Shown: positions 44,655-53,795 of the stretch, piece by piece
How the letters are laid out: every line of letters starts with the position of its first letter
Numbering within the stretch: the first letter of the stretch is position 1
Assembly: GCF_030685535.1 (NCBI RefSeq)
Contig: NZ_CP131599.1
Span: 496,001-560,000 of the forward strand
DNA: 64,000 nucleotides
Direction of reading: 5' to 3'
Source of the DNA: Photobacterium leiognathi
GTDB taxonomy: Bacteria > Pseudomonadota > Gammaproteobacteria > Enterobacterales > Vibrionaceae
Made by a program: the position numbers and the translations under genes
The notes under the pieces: generated by a model
Databases searched by the model: none
The model's input: the letters and a program-made list of their open reading frames with translations, nothing else
What the model was told of the DNA's origin: nothing

Positions 44655-46298
44655 ATGAGTGATAACCAGCCAGCTAAGGCTAACGTACATAATCTGAAGC
44701 AAGTATCTGCAATCTGGATTATTCCTATTGTGGCTCTCGCTATTGGTATTTGGATGTTTGTTCAGTATCTAAATAGTAAAGGTCCAGAAATAACCATCCG
44801 CCTTCCGAATGCTTCGGGTATTGAAGTGGGTAAAACCGCTATTAAATCGCTAAATGTTAATGTTGGTGTTGTCACCAAAGTGAAATTGAGCGAAGACTAC
44901 AGCTATATTACTGTTACCGCGCAGATGAATAGCGACACAGAGCGCATGTTAAAAGATGACACTAAGTTCTGGGTTGTTAAGCCTCGCATTGGTAAAGAAG
45001 GGGTAACAGGCTTAGATACGCTACTGTCGGGTTCATATATTGAAATGCAACCTGGTCGTGGTGCTAATGATAAGTATCACTTTGTTGCTCTAGAAGTACC
45101 GCCAGTTGCACCTGCTGATGCAAAAGGTTTACGTGTGGTATTAACTAGCCATGAAGCAGGTAAATTAAGTGTGGGTGATCCTGTACTTTATGATGGCTTC
45201 ACTGTGGGTCGTGTTGAGAAAACAAGTTTTGATATCAATAGCAAACAAGCGAACTATCAGCTATTTATCTTCCAGCCTTACGATCGTTTAGTACGTACAA
45301 CCAGTAACTTTATTATGAAATCTGGTATGAACGTACAAATGGGTGCGGAAGGCTTCAACGTTAAAATTGGCTCATTAGAATCGTTAATCACTGGTGGTGT
45401 GACATTTAAAACGCCATCCGATGATCAAGGTTTTGTCCAAAAGAAACAGCTTAAGCACTATCGTTTATTCGATAGCGTTCAGGATTACCACGAGAAAATG
45501 TACGATAAGCACATTAACTTCGTGATGCTGTTTAAAGAATCGATTCGTGGTCTAAAAGCAGGTGCGCCGATTGAATATCGTGGTATTCAAATTGGTTCAG
45601 TACAAAAAGTGCCATTACGCTTACCAACGAGCTCTGAAGGTTTTACTAGCGATCAAATCCCTGTGCTTGTACGCATCGATTTAGGTCGTGTATACAACAA
45701 TCTAGATGAAGGTACGCTAGATGATCTTCGTGCTAACTTTGAAGAAGAATTCAAGAGTGGACTACGAGCAACACTGAAAACAGGTAACCTGTTAACAGGT
45801 GCGTTGTACATTGGTACAGATGTTTACAAAGGTGAAAAACCTGAGAAACCATTGAAATATGATGGTTACGATGTGTTCCCAACGAAAGAGGGTGATTTAG
45901 CCGAAGTTCAAAAACAAATCAGTATGTTATTGAATAAGTTTAATAAACTACTGGTTGAAGACACATTGAATTCTATGACTGCAACCTTGAAAGCGTCTGA
46001 GAAAACAATGAAGTCAGCAGAGCGTGTAACACAAGATCTTGATCGTCTATTAAGTCAGAAAGATACACAAACACTACCTGCAGATATTAAAGCAAGCTTG
46101 AAAGAGATCCAAACTACGCTAAATGGCTTTAGTCCAAATGCTGCACCGTACCAGAATCTACAAGGTGCATTAGCACAATTTGAACAAGTGATGACAGAGC
46201 TACAACCTGTACTACGTCAATTAAATGAAAAACCAAATTCATTAGTGTTTGGTGATGAGAAAGCGAAAGATCCTATTCCAGTTGGAGGCCGTGAGTAA
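44655..46298 (+). CDS. pqiB: Intermembrane transport protein PqiB (MCE)
   Basis: Periplasm-spanning MCE protein, 547 residues, one fewer than three-MCE E. coli PqiB plus two (about 546), against about 880 for LetB/YebT, so PqiB is the right assignment. A single N-terminal membrane anchor (IWIIPIVALAIGIWMFVQYL, about 20-39) is followed by three MCE domains starting near GPEITIRLPNASGIEVGKTA, GLRVVLTSHEAGKLSVGDPV and NFVMLFKESIRGLKAGAPIEY, and then a helical C-terminal region (about 415-530) expected to form the coiled-coil needle. It overlaps pqiC by one nucleotide. Confidence 0.95.
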   Translation: MSDNQPAKANVHNLKQVSAIWIIPIVALAIGIWMFVQYLNSKGPEITIRLPNASGIEVGKTAIKSLNVNVGVVTKVKLSEDYSYITVTAQMNSDTERMLKDDTKFWVVKPRIGKEGVTGLDTLLSGSYIEMQPGRGANDKYHFVALEVPPVAPADAKGLRVVLTSHEAGKLSVGDPVLYDGFTVGRVEKTSFDINSKQANYQLFIFQPYDRLVRTTSNFIMKSGMNVQMGAEGFNVKIGSLESLITGGVTFKTPSDDQGFVQKKQLKHYRLFDSVQDYHEKMYDKHINFVMLFKESIRGLKAGAPIEYRGIQIGSVQKVPLRLPTSSEGFTSDQIPVLVRIDLGRVYNNLDEGTLDDLRANFEEEFKSGLRATLKTGNLLTGALYIGTDVYKGEKPEKPLKYDGYDVFPTKEGDLAEVQKQISMLLNKFNKLLVEDTLNSMTATLKASEKTMKSAERVTQDLDRLLSQKDTQTLPADIKASLKEIQTTLNGFSPNAAPYQNLQGALAQFEQVMTELQPVLRQLNEKPNSLVFGDEKAKDPIPVGGRE

Positions 46299-46870
46299 TG
46301 AAAAAGTGGTTATTAATTGCAGCGGTAGCGCTAGTTGGAACGGGCTGTAGCTCAACAGAGCCAGTAATGACAACTTACATGTTGCCAATGTCGACAACGG
46401 CAAATACAGCACACAATGTAAGTAATAAATCATTACTGATTGTTCGCCCTGTAGAAGTGGCGGCACATCTTGCAGGTACTGGTTTAGTTTACCAAACAAG
46501 CCCAACAGAGATTGTTGAAGCGCAACAAAATTTATGGGGTGAAGCATTAGGTAAGCAGCTAACACGACGTATTACTCAGGACTTACGCCAAAAGCAAACC
46601 AAGTTCTTACCAACACAGTTAACACCAACGCTATCAACAGCGGGTGTTCCTCGTTTGCAGGTACGTATTAACCAGTTCAATGGTGTCTACACTGGTGTTG
46701 CAGAAGTAGCGGGTGAATGGTTGTTAATCAACGGTAATGGTGATTTGCAAACGGTACACCCATTTACTTTCCGTGTGCCATTAGCCAAAGATGGCTATCC
46801 TGCACAGGTTGAAGCCTTATCTAAAGGTGTTGATGAGTTAACAACCCAGTTAGCACAATCTATTAAGTAA
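46298..46870 (+). CDS. pqiC: Outer-membrane lipoprotein PqiC
   Basis: Lipoprotein that docks PqiB at the outer membrane. 190 residues, signal peptide with lipobox LVGTGC (Cys about residue 16) and Ser-Ser after it, so outer-membrane sorting is expected. The family core LLIVRPVEVAAHLAGTGLVYQT and WGEALGKQLTRRITQDL is visible. The start ATG overlaps the pqiB stop (TAATG). A terminator follows. Confidence 0.92.
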   Translation: MKKWLLIAAVALVGTGCSSTEPVMTTYMLPMSTTANTAHNVSNKSLLIVRPVEVAAHLAGTGLVYQTSPTEIVEAQQNLWGEALGKQLTRRITQDLRQKQTKFLPTQLTPTLSTAGVPRLQVRINQFNGVYTGVAEVAGEWLLINGNGDLQTVHPFTFRVPLAKDGYPAQVEALSKGVDELTTQLAQSIK

Positions 46871-46907
46871 TGACGCTAACAGCTATTTATTAAGCATCAT
46901 CAATGAC

Positions 46908-46933
46908 AAAGCCGACGTTAATGCGTCGGCTTT
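46908..46933 (+). terminator. Rho-independent terminator of pqiABC
   Basis: AAAGCCGACG (46908-46917) and CGTCGGCTTT (46924-46933), loop TTAATG, followed by TT. Confidence 0.9.
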
Positions 46934-47086
46934 TTATTACTGGTTATTATTCTAGTCGACTTAACGCAACGAGAAGCGGGATATGATGATAGTGAGTTGT
47001 GAAATATAACATAAGATGAACTAAAGGCTAAATGGGTAGAAATCATAATTCTATTACAATAAATAGACGACAGAGTTCTAAATAAT

Positions 47087-47125
47087 AAAAAAGCCGATAA
47101 CAAATCAATGTTTTTCGGCTTTTTT
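47087..47125 (-). terminator. Rho-independent terminator of the lap operon
   Basis: AAAAAAGCCGA (47087-47097) pairs with TCGGCTTTTTT (47115-47125). On the minus strand the hairpin is followed by T-rich sequence, after the last lap gene. Confidence 0.88.
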
Positions 47126-47144
47126 GATTTCGTTGCTAAACGAA

Positions 47145-49265
47145 TTAGCTTGTTTTTGGCTGAGTTACGTTACCTTCACGAAGTGATTTTAACACCGCTT
47201 CTTTAGGGCCATCAGCCACGATACGGCCCTGTTCCATAACGATAAGACGATCTACTATATCAAGCATACTGGTTTTGTGAGTGATCAGAATTAGCGTTTC
47301 TTCTGGACTCATATTATGTAGTTGGCGTTTGATAAACATTTCTGAACGATTATCCATGCTACTGGTTGGTTCATCCATGATCATCACTGGCGGATTAGAT
47401 AAGAATGCTCGTGCAATCGCAATCGCCTGACGTTGACCACCGGAAATTGCATGACCACCTTCACCAATTTGTTTCTCAAGACCTGCGGCATCGTGTTGCG
47501 TAAAGGCTGTTACACCTGCACGTTCAGCAGCTGTCAGAATCTCTTTATCACTTGCTAACGGACGACCTAGGGTAATGTTGTCACGGATTGAACCAAAGAA
47601 CAGCGTGATATCTTGTGGCACACAACCAATATTACGGCGAATATCAATGTGATGTAGCTGATTGATATCAGTATCATCAATTAATACAGAACCTTCCGTA
47701 GGCTTATACAAGCCCATCAGTAGACGTTCTAAACTTGTTTTACCCGAGCCAATACGACCGATAATCGCCACTTTTTCACCAGGGTTAATGGTGAGGTTAA
47801 TATTCCTTAACGCTGCATGGGTGGCATTAGGGTAGGCGAATGATACGTTATCAAATTCAATTTTACCGCGAATTACAGGGCGGTGAATATAGCGCTTACC
47901 GTCTTCTTGCTCTAACGGCATTGCCATTAGCTGCTCAAGGATTGTCATCGCAGATTTTGCTTGGTTGTAACGGGTTGATAGTAAAGCAAGTTGCACTAAT
48001 GGACCAACCGCTCGACCGCTTAACATGGTCGAAGCGATCAAGCCACCCATGGTTAAGTCACCGTTGGCAATTAGATAAACACCCACCACAATCATGGCAA
48101 CAGATACAAACTGCTGCAAGAAGCCTGCTGTGTTTTGTACTGAATCTGTTAGGCGACGGGTTTTTAAACCCCAGTTAGACATGTGCGATACTGCTTCTTC
48201 CCAACGGTATTGGAATTGGCTTTGCGCACCAAACATCTTAACTGTTTCCAGACCTGATAAGCTCTCAATTAGGTTGGCGTGTTTTTGTGAAGAAAGACGT
48301 GAGCCTTCTTCAATGCTTCTGCGTAATGGACGCTGAATTAAGAAGCTGTAAGCCACTAAGATAAGAACGGCAACTAATGGTACTAGCGCTAATGGGCCTG
48401 CAAGAATATAAATAATAAGTAAGAAGAACAGAGCAAAAGGCAAATCAATCAAGGATGACACCGTTGCCGATGTAAAGAACTCTCGGATTGATTCAAACTC
48501 TTGCAAGTGGCGAGCAAAAGCACCGACTGACGCTGGTTTTGCTTCCATACGAATGCCCATAACACGACTAAAAATTTTAGCCGAAATAAGCAAATCTGAT
48601 TTTTTACCAGCAAGATCGATAAAGTAGCTTCGAAGTAGCTTTAAAACTAAATCGAAGATAAAGATCACACTGATACCAATTGCCAGTACCCATAATGAAT
48701 CAAACGCCAAGTTAGGGACAATTTTGTCGTACACCAAACGTGTGAACAGGGGAGCAGCAATAGCAAAAATATTAATTAAGATAGAGGCAATGAAAACGTC
48801 GCGGTAAATACTACGTGATTCCCACAACGTGCTCCAAAACCAGTGACCATCACGGGTTTTTAAAATCTCAGGTGAACGTTCATCATAGCGGAAACGCTTT
48901 TTGATTAAGAATAAACGACCAGCGTATTGCGCATTAAGCTCATCAAGCTTGATCCATTGTTCGCTACCATCATTTTGAGGGAGAACAACTTCGGCTTCGC
49001 CTTTTTCTTTATCAATGCTTAAAACAACACAGGCTTCACCGCCTTTTAGCAGAGCAATAACAGGAAATAGGAGTGAAGATAGCTCCCCCAACTCTATTTT
49101 GTTTTCTTTTGCCTGTAAACCTGCCTTTTCTGCTGCGCGAGGCAGTAGAAAAGGGGATAGCAAGCCATCAGTTAGGGGTAAATCTGCAATTAAGGCGTCA
49201 GGAGAGTTTGCCTGACCATAAAAGCGGCTGATGTATACGAGTGACTGAAGTAACGGATCTTTCAT
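47145..49265 (-). CDS. lapB: Type I secretion ABC exporter (LapB-like)
   Basis: Inner-membrane ATPase/permease that drives adhesin export. 706 residues. The first 130 resemble a C39-like domain, but the catalytic Cys is absent (QSLVYISRFYG at the expected place), so it binds rather than cleaves its substrate, as usual for RTX and LapA exporters. Six membrane helices follow (about 160-430), then the nucleotide-binding domain: Walker A IGRIGSGKTSLERLL (about 497-511), signature AISGGQRQAIAIARAFL, Walker B PVMIMDEPTSSMD and switch His LITHKTSML. Last gene of the operon, two nt after lapD. Confidence 0.93.
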   Translation of the reverse strand: MKDPLLQSLVYISRFYGQANSPDALIADLPLTDGLLSPFLLPRAAEKAGLQAKENKIELGELSSLLFPVIALLKGGEACVVLSIDKEKGEAEVVLPQNDGSEQWIKLDELNAQYAGRLFLIKKRFRYDERSPEILKTRDGHWFWSTLWESRSIYRDVFIASILINIFAIAAPLFTRLVYDKIVPNLAFDSLWVLAIGISVIFIFDLVLKLLRSYFIDLAGKKSDLLISAKIFSRVMGIRMEAKPASVGAFARHLQEFESIREFFTSATVSSLIDLPFALFFLLIIYILAGPLALVPLVAVLILVAYSFLIQRPLRRSIEEGSRLSSQKHANLIESLSGLETVKMFGAQSQFQYRWEEAVSHMSNWGLKTRRLTDSVQNTAGFLQQFVSVAMIVVGVYLIANGDLTMGGLIASTMLSGRAVGPLVQLALLSTRYNQAKSAMTILEQLMAMPLEQEDGKRYIHRPVIRGKIEFDNVSFAYPNATHAALRNINLTINPGEKVAIIGRIGSGKTSLERLLMGLYKPTEGSVLIDDTDINQLHHIDIRRNIGCVPQDITLFFGSIRDNITLGRPLASDKEILTAAERAGVTAFTQHDAAGLEKQIGEGGHAISGGQRQAIAIARAFLSNPPVMIMDEPTSSMDNRSEMFIKRQLHNMSPEETLILITHKTSMLDIVDRLIVMEQGRIVADGPKEAVLKSLREGNVTQPKTS

Positions 49266-49266
49266 T

Positions 49267-51195
49267 TTAATTCTCGTGTTTCAACTGATCAGTAACAAAA
49301 CCTTGGAAGCCGAGAATGTCCATTGCTGCTAATTTATCCATTTGCTCAGCTGTTTCAACACGTGTTGCAATTGTCTTCACAGACAGGTTATTTGCAGTAC
49401 GTGTAATAGATTGAAGCACATCTGTCTTAATCTGATCATCAAGTTGCGAAGTGTATGCAAAGTCTAGTTTTACATAGCTTGGGCGTAGCTTGCTTAAGTA
49501 GCCTGTTGAGCTGAAGTTATGACCATAATTATCAATACCAAAGCGGAAACCATTCTGGTGGATAATTTCGCAAAGTAGAGATGCATTATCGATTTGTTTA
49601 ATAAAGCAAATTTCAGGCAGCTCGAACAGCACTCGCTCTTTTAGCTGTGGTGTTGATTTTAACTTGCTGTTTAACCAACGAATAAAGCAGGTATCATTAA
49701 TACTGCTTTGAGTAATGTTGATTGCAACAGGTACTGATTTTGGATTGTTCTCTAAGCGTTCAAATAACTGCTCAACGATATAACGGTCAAATTGAGCACC
49801 TTCATTAAGTTGTTCAATCGCTGATAAGAATTGACCTGCATTGTAACGTTGGTTGTCTTTCTTGATGTACGCAAAGGCTTCTTTATGTAGCGTATTGTTT
49901 GCTACATCAATAGCTTTCTGGAATGTGAAGTGAATAAGCTTATTAGCAATGGCCTCTTCTACTAGGGCTTTCCACTGTTGTTTTCCCAGTGTTGGCATTT
50001 CTTTCTTGTCGCTAGGTTCAATAATAGCTAGCGGCTCTTTTGGCTCTTGGCGTGCTTTGGTTAATGAGTTATCTGCACTTGATAAAAGGCTAGAAATCGT
50101 TTCATTAGCTGAACACATAACCACGCCAACTGCAGCATGGAGTGGGGCAATGCCTAAAGGATCCGAGTTTAGATCAGATGCCATTGATAGCATTTTACGA
50201 CCCGCTTGGATTAACTCCTCTTTAGATGCATTTGGAGAAACTAAAGCGAACTCAGATTGGTTTAAGCGTGCAATGGTAACATCATCATTAGCTAAGTCTT
50301 TTAAACGTGATGATAGATCTTGAACCAGCTTATCACCTGATTCGTAACCGTATTGAGCATAGCTGTCTTCAATCGCATCTGCTTTTAGTAACACCATACC
50401 GCCGCTTGGTTTACGAGAAAGCCATGAGTTGATTTTTGACATTAGATAACTACGGTTAGCAAGACCCGATACAGGATCTTGGTAGGCACGAATACGTAAG
50501 TTATCTGCTTCCTGTGCTTGCTGCTCAAAGTGATTCTGCAATTGTTCACTCATAGAGTTGAACGCTGTCACAACGTCTGCAAGATCACGAGTGCTTGGCG
50601 TCGGAAGTGATGATGTAAAGTGCTGAGTTGCCATCTCTTTAGCACTTTCTTGAATTTGTTTTAGTGGCTTTAAAACTTTTTTAAGTATCACTGACAGAAT
50701 TATTGCACCAATGATTGAGCATACAATAAAACCTAACATTAATTGTAACGTTGCTTTCCATAACTGCTGGTAAGCTGTTTCTGGACTACTGGTTACAGTT
50801 AAGTCTGCTAGTTGCATCCAACCGCTTGTTAGTGTTGTTGATTGCGTGATTGGTTTTATACTCACCAGCGTTTGGAACCAGTCAGGAACACCTGCAATAG
50901 TTTGTGGATATTGGCGAACTACTTTTTTATCTGAATCAAGTAGTGACAGTTTTACTTCACGGTAAAAGCTTGAGTCGAAAGTTGCATTGATCACTGATTC
51001 AGCAGAGACTATATCTTTGTCTTCAAGGTAAGGAGATAGTGCAAAACCGACTGAACTTATAGCATTGCTCAGTTCTTTTGATTGCTGATGCACGAGATAG
51101 TCTTTAGTAGTGTTAAATTGGATTGCAAAGACTGCGCTTATCAGTACAAAGAATACAATTAGCATCCATAGTAAGAGTTGTCGGTAAAGGGTCAT
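49267..51195 (-). CDS. lapD: LapD-like c-di-GMP receptor (degenerate GGDEF-EAL)
   Basis: Inner-membrane receptor that controls the protease LapG. 642 residues: membrane helix (about 7-26), periplasmic output domain of the LapD/MoxY type (about 27-150, with Trp 126 in SGWMQLADL, placed like the LapG-docking Trp of Pseudomonas LapD), second helix (about 153-172), HAMP (VLKPLKQIQESAKEMA), GGDEF and EAL domains. Both catalytic signatures are lost: NQSEF replaces GGDEF and KEAFAYI replaces the EALLR motif, as expected for a receptor that binds but does not make or cleave c-di-GMP. VAINITQSSI and FGIDNYGHNFSSTGY keep the EAL-fold pocket. It overlaps none of its neighbours but is closely packed. Confidence 0.94.
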   Translation of the reverse strand: MTLYRQLLLWMLIVFFVLISAVFAIQFNTTKDYLVHQQSKELSNAISSVGFALSPYLEDKDIVSAESVINATFDSSFYREVKLSLLDSDKKVVRQYPQTIAGVPDWFQTLVSIKPITQSTTLTSGWMQLADLTVTSSPETAYQQLWKATLQLMLGFIVCSIIGAIILSVILKKVLKPLKQIQESAKEMATQHFTSSLPTPSTRDLADVVTAFNSMSEQLQNHFEQQAQEADNLRIRAYQDPVSGLANRSYLMSKINSWLSRKPSGGMVLLKADAIEDSYAQYGYESGDKLVQDLSSRLKDLANDDVTIARLNQSEFALVSPNASKEELIQAGRKMLSMASDLNSDPLGIAPLHAAVGVVMCSANETISSLLSSADNSLTKARQEPKEPLAIIEPSDKKEMPTLGKQQWKALVEEAIANKLIHFTFQKAIDVANNTLHKEAFAYIKKDNQRYNAGQFLSAIEQLNEGAQFDRYIVEQLFERLENNPKSVPVAINITQSSINDTCFIRWLNSKLKSTPQLKERVLFELPEICFIKQIDNASLLCEIIHQNGFRFGIDNYGHNFSSTGYLSKLRPSYVKLDFAYTSQLDDQIKTDVLQSITRTANNLSVKTIATRVETAEQMDKLAAMDILGFQGFVTDQLKHEN

Positions 51196-51208
51196 AGGTG
51201 TTCACTCG

Positions 51209-51862
51209 TTAGTAAGTATTTCTAGGGCGGTGTAATATTATTTTACTAGAACGATGACGCAGATCGTTCCACAAACTTAATCGTGATGCATCGCCTGCAA
51301 TTTGCGTTTGACCTTGTTTTTTAATCAACCACAATTTATTACCATTAAAGCTGTAAATAGGCAGTAAATCTTTTCTTTTTGTTGCAGGTAAAATTTTGCC
51401 TTTGAGGTTGTCTAAAATCACAGGCACAGAGGAGGGAGTTTGATAGTAGGCGACGACCATATGAAATTGATTCAATTCAAGAGCTTTTACATAAATTAGT
51501 CTCAATTTTTTATCCGGAATATCAAGATCCCTCAAGGCTTGGTATTTAGCAATACTGAAATCTTCACAGTCACCAGCCCCCACACCTACAAATTCATAAG
51601 GTGTTGCCCAGTAGTCCTCTTGTCCCCACAATTTTTGATCGCTAACAAACACGAATTGATTGAAAAAGTTGTTAACGGCACGAAGTTTTTGTCTTTCGCT
51701 TAAATGTTGCGAGTCATGGATAAGCGAGCGCCATGCTGTCGCGCGCTTGCCAGCCCGTTCCCCGTAGAATTGTTTGATTTTTTCGATCTGTTGTTTGTTG
51801 CTAGCAGCAAGTACGTTTGCTGCCAGCACAAAGCACAGTATCCAGAATATTATTTTCTTCAA
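51209..51862 (-). CDS. lapG: LapG-like periplasmic cysteine protease
   Basis: Calcium-dependent transglutaminase-like protease that cuts the N-terminus of the LapA-type adhesin. 217 residues with a signal peptide (residues 1-20, NVLAA). The triad is readable: Cys 99 in GAGDCEDFS, His 134 in NQFHMVV and Asp 151 in VILDNLKG. Asp 98 and Glu 100 flank the Cys as the calcium ligands do in Pseudomonas LapG. The likely target TAAG motif is present in the neighbouring adhesin. It is encoded just upstream of its regulator lapD. Confidence 0.95.
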   Translation of the reverse strand: MKKIIFWILCFVLAANVLAASNKQQIEKIKQFYGERAGKRATAWRSLIHDSQHLSERQKLRAVNNFFNQFVFVSDQKLWGQEDYWATPYEFVGVGAGDCEDFSIAKYQALRDLDIPDKKLRLIYVKALELNQFHMVVAYYQTPSSVPVILDNLKGKILPATKRKDLLPIYSFNGNKLWLIKKQGQTQIAGDASRLSLWNDLRHRSSKIILHRPRNTY

Positions 51863-51877
51863 CGTGGATTCTATTGA

Positions 51878-52468
51878 TTAGTTTTCACGAACTGTGTATA
51901 TAGTCCATTCTTTCACAACATCACCTTGAGAGCCAACAACTTGAGCCACAACACGGCGACTTAAAGTGTTACTTTCTTCAATATCGTCAGCTTTAACTGG
52001 ATCACTATCACCAAAACCTACGGTCTTAATGCGAGCAGGAGAAACACCTTCAGTGATCAGTGCTTGGCGAATCGCTTGTGCACGACGCTTAGATAATGCA
52101 ACGTTGTACGCAGCGCTACCTACAGGACTTGCATATCCTTTAAGCTCAATGTGTGTATCAGGATATTTCGCTAAGAATGCGCTCATATTAGCGATGTTTT
52201 CCATGTAACTTTCTGGGATCTCTGAAGAGTCGTTAGCAAATAACACGTGAATATTATTTTCTTCAGAGTTTTTAACAAATGTTGGACAACCATCGTTATC
52301 AACCACAGCATCAATTGGTGTATCTGAACAACGGTCACGTTGATTGATCACACCATCACTGTCCTGGTCATAAAGGTTTTTAGTTTGTTTTGCCACTGGC
52401 GGCTGCTGAACTGTTAATGAACAGCCAAATAGAGATAAAGCCAGTAAACCTGTAATTACGTATTTCAT
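51878..52468 (-). CDS. OmpA-like lipoprotein of the lap operon
   Basis: A 196-residue lipoprotein (lipobox LFGC, Cys 16). After it comes a thrombospondin-type-3-like calcium motif DQDSDGVINQRDRCSDTP with NDGCP (two Cys, a disulfide likely), then an OmpA/Pal peptidoglycan-binding domain: HIELKGYASPVGSAAYNVAL, SKRRAQAIRQAL, VGFGDSDPVKADD and SRRVVAQV. The SKRRA and NxxLSxxRA-type elements fit peptidoglycan binding. It sits between the TolC-type gene and lapG, so it may tie the exporter or retained adhesin to the cell wall. Some Vibrionaceae lap/T1SS operons have such a gene; it is absent from the basic Pseudomonas set. Confidence 0.88.
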   Translation of the reverse strand: MKYVITGLLALSLFGCSLTVQQPPVAKQTKNLYDQDSDGVINQRDRCSDTPIDAVVDNDGCPTFVKNSEENNIHVLFANDSSEIPESYMENIANMSAFLAKYPDTHIELKGYASPVGSAAYNVALSKRRAQAIRQALITEGVSPARIKTVGFGDSDPVKADDIEESNTLSRRVVAQVVGSQGDVVKEWTIYTVREN

Positions 52469-52480
52469 TTTTAAATCCTC

Positions 52481-53791
52481 TTATTTAACTGACTTAGCCC
52501 AATTTTCAGGGATATCAACACGCATCTCATCAAGGATCAGACCTGTTGCGTTAAGTACACGGTACTTGGCTAAAATGCCGTCGTACTCAGCAGTTAAATA
52601 AGCTTTTCGTGCTTCAAATAATTCGTTTTCAGTGTTTAGAACGTCAAGTAGCGTACGTTGGCCGATCTTAAATTGCTTTTCGTATGCAATAACAGTACGT
52701 GCAGAAGCATCAACGTGTTCTTGTAGGAACAGTTTTTGGTTCTTCGCTAAATCCAGCGCACTCCAAGATAGGCGAGTGCCTTCTTCTAGCATGTGGTGAG
52801 CACGATCACGAATGTCTTTTGACTTATTAATTTGGTAAGCCGCACGACGAGATTTCGCTACATCACTACCACCATTAAATAGGTTGTAGCGCATTTTTAG
52901 CATTGCTTTTAGCTCGTCAGTCTTACCTTCAACACCATTTAGATCGTCACCCCATTCTTGAGAAGCTTCAATGCTAAATGAAGGGTAGAACGTACCTGTT
53001 GCTTGCTTATATTGGTATTCAGCAGCATCAACATCGTTAGCAGCCATATGTACAACAGGGTTGTACTTTTTCGCTTTTTCTAACGCATCATCAAGTGACT
53101 TAGGTAAGTAATTGACGTCAACTTCAGGTTTAACAAGATCTTTTGGATACTGGCCTACAACACGTACAAACTGGGTGATCTTGTCATGAAGGTTACTTTG
53201 TGCTGAAAGTAGGTTAGCGTTAGAGCTTGCTAAACGACCATCAACTTGTGCTAAATCGGCAGTTGAACCGATACCTGAATCAGCACGCTTTTTAATGTCT
53301 GAATACATTTTCTGGTGAACTTTTAGGTTCGACTCAGATAGAGCTAGTACATCTTCAGCATGAAGTACGTTTAGATATGCTTCTGTTGCTTTTAATGCCT
53401 TATCTTGCGCGTCAGATAATAATTGGTAACGCTCAGCTTCCGCTTCAGATTTATTACGTTGAATATCATTGTACGTAATCGAACCGTCCCAAATTAACTG
53501 GCGAATATTAATTGATGCACTACGTGGATCTGTTTCCGATTTTAAATTGGAGTTGTTGTACTTGTTGTAGCCAACACCTGCTTCAAGATCTACAGAAGGT
53601 AAATAATCACCTTTAGACGCATTGATTAACTCATGCTTACTTTGGAACTCATTGTAAGCACTTTTGATTTCTGGGTTACTGGAAATGGTTTCCGCTACTG
53701 CTTGCTCCAATGATTGCGCCATTACTGGCGCAGTAACACATTGAAGGCTAACGAGAAGAGCTGCTTTTTTTAATTTATGTTTCATTGTCAT
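52481..53791 (-). CDS. lapE: TolC-family outer-membrane channel (LapE-like)
   Basis: Outer-membrane trimeric channel for type I secretion, 436 residues, signal peptide ending PVMA before QSLEQAV (about 25). The tandem-repeat TolC helical structure is evident: SLEQAVAETISSNPEIKSAYNE, YLNVLHAEDVLALSESNLKV, and the second half ALDLAKNQKLFLQEHVDAS, VIAYEKQFKIGQRTLLDVLNTENELFEARKAYL (key: Gly-Gln-Arg-Thr-Leu-Leu-Asp-Val). It follows the HlyD gene by 4 nt. In Pseudomonas terms it is LapE. Confidence 0.93.
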   Translation of the reverse strand: MTMKHKLKKAALLVSLQCVTAPVMAQSLEQAVAETISSNPEIKSAYNEFQSKHELINASKGDYLPSVDLEAGVGYNKYNNSNLKSETDPRSASINIRQLIWDGSITYNDIQRNKSEAEAERYQLLSDAQDKALKATEAYLNVLHAEDVLALSESNLKVHQKMYSDIKKRADSGIGSTADLAQVDGRLASSNANLLSAQSNLHDKITQFVRVVGQYPKDLVKPEVDVNYLPKSLDDALEKAKKYNPVVHMAANDVDAAEYQYKQATGTFYPSFSIEASQEWGDDLNGVEGKTDELKAMLKMRYNLFNGGSDVAKSRRAAYQINKSKDIRDRAHHMLEEGTRLSWSALDLAKNQKLFLQEHVDASARTVIAYEKQFKIGQRTLLDVLNTENELFEARKAYLTAEYDGILAKYRVLNATGLILDEMRVDIPENWAKSVK

Positions 53792-53795
53792 TTTA

